A stretch of DNA of 24,534 nucleotides from a virus. Position 1 is the first letter of the stretch. Each line of letters starts with the position of its first letter. Location: positions 1 through 24,534 of the IMG/VR virus record IMGVR_UViG_3300046387_000195. One strand, 5' to 3'. Positions 23,901-24,534 of this stretch are shown here, one piece after another. A program made the translations under genes and the position numbers. The notes beneath the pieces were generated by a model that saw only the letters and a program-made list of their open reading frames with translations, ran no database searches and had not been told where the DNA came from.

Positions 23901-24534
23901 GTTTAATGCTAGTTCCAATTTCTAATGAGTGAGAACCAATTGTAAGAGCAATATCTCCAGTAGCAGCATCATAAACTGCATTAGATACGTTATGATTAAC
24001 TAGAGGAGATGAACCTACATCAACTGTTATTGAATATGTGGTTACAGAAACAGGATTAACGTTTGCACCAGCAACAGGATCAGTACCAATACGAGGATAT
24101 GTCTTAGTGGTATTATTCTGATCCATTCCACAAGAGAATGTCAAAGAGTTAGCATCAATAGATAACAGATCTGATACTAATACACCATGTGGTGCACCAA
24201 AGTAGAATACTAAGTAACCAGTAGAAGGATCATAAGTTGCATTATTTGGTGTTATCTGAGATCCATTAACAACGTTGATTGCACCAGTAGCAGCACTTAC
24301 AAATGTATGATCATAGTTACCACCTGATATAACAGCACCTGCTGCAGCAGATATAAATGTGTGAGCGAATTGATCTTGAGTAGCTGCAACACCAACATTA
24401 ATTGTGATTGATGTAGCAGTCTTAGAAATAATGTTTAGAGAAGTATTCCATGCAGGATCTGATCCACCATAGGTACTTCTTTGTATTCCATTTAGATTAC
24501 CAACACCACCATCATTTCCAATTGCTTGAACAAT
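14959..24534 (-). CDS. giant fibre-like virion protein, N-terminus beyond window
   Basis: The frame is open from the right edge to TAA 14959-14961: 3191 codons with no credible start. The in-frame TTG at 24144 sits inside a repeat unit. Seen from the edge, it begins with H-T-F-[VI]-S-A-A tandem units (24256-24363). F-x-C-x-x-D-x-N-x-T-x-x-Y-P-R repeats (23833-24138) and three Cys-marked helical repeats (23446-23793) follow. A long beta-rich shaft has fibre-type units such as LDVVGNVYISG and ALVVKGDSRFTEDV (about 18500-20300). A reelin-repeat-like domain lies near 17295-17680. The C-terminal domain holds NLIVYLPESPTTGDEVRVVE and ends VQGWWLREV, an end I associate with cyanophage fibre-like proteins. 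It is first in the visible late operon. A baseplate or long-tail-fibre role is likely; the T4 counterpart is unclear. Confidence 0.85.
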   Translation of the reverse strand: MVQAIGNDGGVGNLNGIQRSTYGGSDPAWNTSLNIISKTATSITINVGVAATQDQFAHTFISAAAGAVISGGNYDHTFVSAATGAINVVNGSQITPNNATYDPSTGYLVFYFGAPHGVLVSDLLSIDANSLTFSCGMDQNNTTKTYPRIGTDPVAGANVNPVSVTTYSITVDVGSSPLVNHNVSNAVYDAATGDIALTIGSHSLEIGTSIKLLEESLVFSCTKDQNKTTHAYPRSATKYQPSGYADGNCSDVLATVNALVDIICTSLNDGNLNSLPPLSSGEWDCANVRSSIENLYDIITEAIETGSLANLPVLNTGDYTIDNEASKCFRDVTYIVDAIVNDLRLGGNINSIQAGEAYYVGMNLEYIDGEKTETLDAWNYTGSIATAAMRNFDVLAFNCSTTSGSAIIDVNDTRGIIIGMSVKEYENSRGQINPSTPAFVHGLLQDGAVATFSNIPEGTYVKRIVSNTQIELGVNGSRLAEGNTVNALQSSTTTDLYFVYESGIWADTLPTTVTVGPEIDGPDIIQDTLTSTSYRECSGTANAIETIVGNITTIINSGLGTVTRQEQTVNTALLASRATVFTIDTGGNPSDPHKFETGTPVRLVPRPRFDTVTKTYVDVDKRLVRLPNGFETNRTYYVIAPGRVTQPENYGSTSFFDGNDQTRLMLATSKENAAAGIYIYASETDAIDKDVEIDLYQFILDDSYDLHNYKSQLSTSIVAGIETDVSHIFDKPSSSIGSSEAQTVFIRAIEGGLLPLVGTQFASNSSVAVTDTSDANVGRINPNVAFFVRYANNKTFTIHQTYADSINGANPIIFATGQAGLVFDVFANKRRSPMRFDPTFTDNVTSTGKWYIACKDEVSGQPENVKKNNVFWRIQLSDYADRSKSTDMWYERLDDTRTADDRTYKIRYVIPKYLENARDPINGFVLKTRTDDTRKLVPQKVLLKPVVGTVYGARFENPVQAGEYIGYDSNDFLSNNLNLDAAYDPYKKDLTGSGIEYRGFARFTSGVQSTIQSGRYVEDDLDPSIKYLELTLNDHTIDTKNFPGLRNEILTTIKINAPQGGNFVVSKVDNQASDGNAISFSGNSSGLANVHAYYTTAGQHYLIIKNIRGGTLEYSEYNSTRFTQGTVFADMQEDQDSGKSLPLKTNIAKGLTQYYYKQNGANVYTITPGDRIQDDAGVEYYVASVEDTGIIDDTFYIFGYETLQKRIAGQQDGIYYITALRGNLSPFPTGAGVTNNFKKFKFSQPVSKLYPLNFRNDPLWFKNSGTTQEEKDYYAGLIDPPATFSAADNYTQGLVTVNDFKNSLTRELIGDFVGQPAFVENTFTSGNQIQAQSGNATSGSEDRLIPISGDSTVLSDQRYYVELRRPSIARAGNHTFEYLGYGPGNYSTGLPARQEVVLTPEEDFYAQSKKQDGGIVFYTGINSQGDLYIGNKRINAITGEETFIDKAELTDDGDEDDTIGGLVTTFDTPVTFNQNITVIGGDGQLPNTFESPVVVSVQDGDFTQQKDSLIIRSNVDSTENNLGQIEQDEGLDRTAFSPPTEGDIRISKNTIRSAVFAFNARGKGQSYKFQTHTIQGVASNTTPNLSPLIAQGGTTIGAEQGINYGGVLPIPGDVLFKGSEVGKNGSIAWVLANYFATIGNDEIDNIEFDGTNVVKLSFRDINSGVALTNTDIGITSGSQIRIKNLYYDNRLNLTWTVYAAKPGDPFSSTNNYVHFQVIDQIPQDIQAWEDIISGIPVGGDTPTIEFSNANFKEVGVLGAEALRTETETIGEYKLGINTIVRSTHDAYKNAFVEDDNTDPKANLDVVGNVYISGRRTTDYLTYTQYASRTKARINDALVVGGDSEVITDYATLRVSTETSVITEATRGNNEGKVGVNVTDAELDRALVVKGDSRFTEDVRFERDIEVNGDGTTAEIRTSETSGTFNAISDNTFIGTLNVGDFASTISIGNQRTEVATLNLVDGVTGDQYINIGRNSFHSNINLGTTPNTPITNISKVEIGGAYGNNETLSYTQIRTKSFKIAGDVQLGTTRQLEDTVNLTTTAGTVNFFGGSSNTNTLNFATNASDITIAGQGGTTRVRNSLIVDASARFNSSMTLCGGFSSFSFTADRARSGSEKINHTSGILGNNLYNNNVDIVTVDRVATSSSKYCTVDTAGTGNWGGIQYQDAITNVGGNPQIEPQDLIQLTGNQVYIPLGQSPVDDTGAPWLKENDYIIIDSPEGVGENYTTLAMASETLGAITSGGSFLGVVGNVSIAATTPGASGSTGGFNTNQNYIWFAEEGSGSSSSGSERSVAFSPVDGSNLGGAGPISRFEIDAIVGNNTNGGEYPDVTDPSSPEHLELRYSLDAYSVGIASATWVLIDQIIPIQDVNTMAPGVSKFTLDVPVAAQQANVTFQLYQPSNTGVDNYGITNVRYFSASNSGGLTHVEFLKVISTPRISTAPYYIVAEREPFGTFTGVRNDHPDGTAIYKCNVQFDATWITDVIDNVGDTEDVYLAEFGGEIATNDYVIISRSASVTDVEPIVYDIGEVFQVKTTLTQTTKSLVVSSGCDGGAANDVFTIDSTTGDTYIGGDLIINNNLDISGGCGSTDRGTFQGNITINAGEEFTFFINNISTADLAKLSVNDLISFESNFGSALLLPDTRITEIDADKIKVSRNILSTQNLTNVVFRAVVNEEFTIKNGNDQNTLYFDTCAATLEIGNQYRRLDISRVLPSTEATSNSYARYEGNESNVRLYSYWLDPLSIQANGPNAALSANASTGSVPGSVYLQVDQLGEGTGAFAVNDLVRVNSASGGTGPWEIMSIAAVDVAGKTLRCIPAQEGTAAQDIANYVQATSDVIRVLKHRESADLVDIDLRQRAGVDYLSAIIDNGIIVQTKLDYTNWLRIYDKNTGNSEFFLVNLALFGTVHTATMNELGQDGTIPFRRGNLTVNGELTSYGGGVNILDSVGQTSIVKIINDDGHADHSGSIYFDAGVIGRGDIKLYSSFGPEEVLTLGNQVTFGVDVYGDAEISNSLTIRGTAAESPSKSPQFNITNLGTNGANTFTVNRDQSIDAFGLTNFYTKTGGRHSRYVSNGSDVSDLNLKANVTYFVNVTDQSNLIVYLPESPTTGDEVRVVEVGGNLGFDTMLIVRALTPNTKVQGDATGTTIGLSGTTPYNSGELVVQTANAGFTLVYLGGTDSQGTIVSSSVQGWWLREV
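14964..14969 (-). promoter_or_regulatory. ribosome-binding site of the 466-aa collar gene
   Basis: GAGAGG lies 8 nt before ATG 14955, within the last codons of the giant fibre gene, pointing to translational coupling. Confidence 0.6.
17295..17680 (-). other. beta-sandwich domain, third copy (reelin-repeat-like pattern)
   Basis: In the giant fibre protein: SRFEIDAIVGNNTNGGEYPD, then LELRYSLDA, ATWVLIDQIIP, FTLDVPVAAQQANVTFQLYQ and DNYGITNVRYFSA. This is the clearest copy. The order LRYSLDA - W-x-L-I-D-x-I - L-D-V-P - V-T-F-x-L-x-Q - D-x-Y-G-I-x-x-V resembles the subdomains of reelin repeats. Confidence 0.5.
23446..23793 (-). repeat. three Cys-marked helical repeats in the giant fibre protein
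   Basis: CSDVLATVNALVDIICTSL, CANVRSSIENLYDIITEAI and CFRDVTYIVDAIVNDLRLGG follow each other at 36-43 residue spacing. The first two continue alike (G-x-L-x-x-L-P-x-L-x-(S/T)-G-(E/D)-(W/Y)). Each is a single amphipathic helix led by Cys. They suggest an alpha-helical bundle or solenoid within an otherwise beta fibre. Confidence 0.65.
23833..24138 (-). repeat. two copies of the F-x-C-x-x-D-x-N-x-T-x-x-Y-P-R module
   Basis: FSCGMDQNNTTKTYPR (24138-24091) and FSCTKDQNKTTHAYPR (23880-23833) are 86 residues apart. Each follows a strand region (A-x-Y-D-(A/P)-(A/S)-T-G-x-(I/L) ... S/G-H/P). I recognise this module from marine cyanophage giant proteins, where many copies can occur, so more copies are expected right of the window. 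Confidence 0.7.
24256..24363 (-). repeat. two tandem 18-residue H-T-F-[VI]-S-A-A units
   Basis: HTFISAAAGAVISGGNYD (24363-24310) is followed directly by HTFVSAATGAINVVNGSQ (24309-24256), 54 bp each. Conservation is at protein level; third codon positions differ freely, so the repeat is old or under selection for protein. It lies before the first Y-P-R module and shows that the gene continues beyond position 24144. Confidence 0.7.

Noticed and set aside
24142-24144. TTG as start codon of a 3061-aa protein
   Set aside because: The frame stays open to the window edge and the upstream translation contains repeat units that match those inside the gene, so TTG is an internal leucine codon.

Overview
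The window looks like part of a T4-like marine myovirus genome, most probably a cyanophage (Prochlorococcus or Synechococcus host); a pelagiphage is the main alternative. The DNA is visibly AT-rich, every credible gene lies on the minus strand (so it reads right to left), and genes are packed with 1-50 bp overlaps or gaps of a few bases. The proteins carry hallmarks I associate with these phages: giant multidomain fibre proteins, F-x-C-x-x-D-x-N-x-T-x-x-Y-P-R repeats, H-T-F-[VI]-S-A-A repeats, several tail-collar proteins, and many small uncharacterised genes.

Right part (about 4203-24534) is a late structural block. A giant fibre-like gene enters from beyond the right edge (14959-24534, 3191 visible codons, no start in the window). 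It is followed by three successive tail-collar proteins of 466, 479 and 2175 aa. A 330-aa protein with a tail-assembly-chaperone-like segment and a 119-aa unknown protein come next. Each collar protein has exactly two H-x-H pairs, like the metal-binding tip of T4 short tail fibre gp12. The 2175-aa protein is mosaic: its collar domain is split by about 350 residues that contain a PEBP/YbhB-like domain. After the collar come a beta-sandwich domain with reelin-repeat-like features, two very glycine-rich (ALK/PF12810-like) regions, and a second copy of the beta-sandwich.

Left part (1-4206) holds small accessory genes in four short leftward transcription units. Three have clear sigma70-type promoters with exact 17-bp spacers (TTGACA/TAGAAT at 4178-4206, CTGACA/TATTAT at 1698-1726, TTGACC/TATACT at 1041-1069); a fourth has only a good -10 (2734-2739). 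Recognisable products are a PD-(D/E)XK-type nuclease, a small Cys-rich zinc-binding-type protein, and a truncated 2OG-Fe(II)-oxygenase-like protein at the left edge. Three small genes under 60 codons (294-440, 611-769, 3531-3704) are added here.

The most unusual non-coding signal is at 1548-1691. It is a ~144-nt RNA closed by a 14-bp bulged stem whose first base falls at the predicted start site of the 1698-1726 promoter, with two further hairpins inside. I do not recognise it as any known family.
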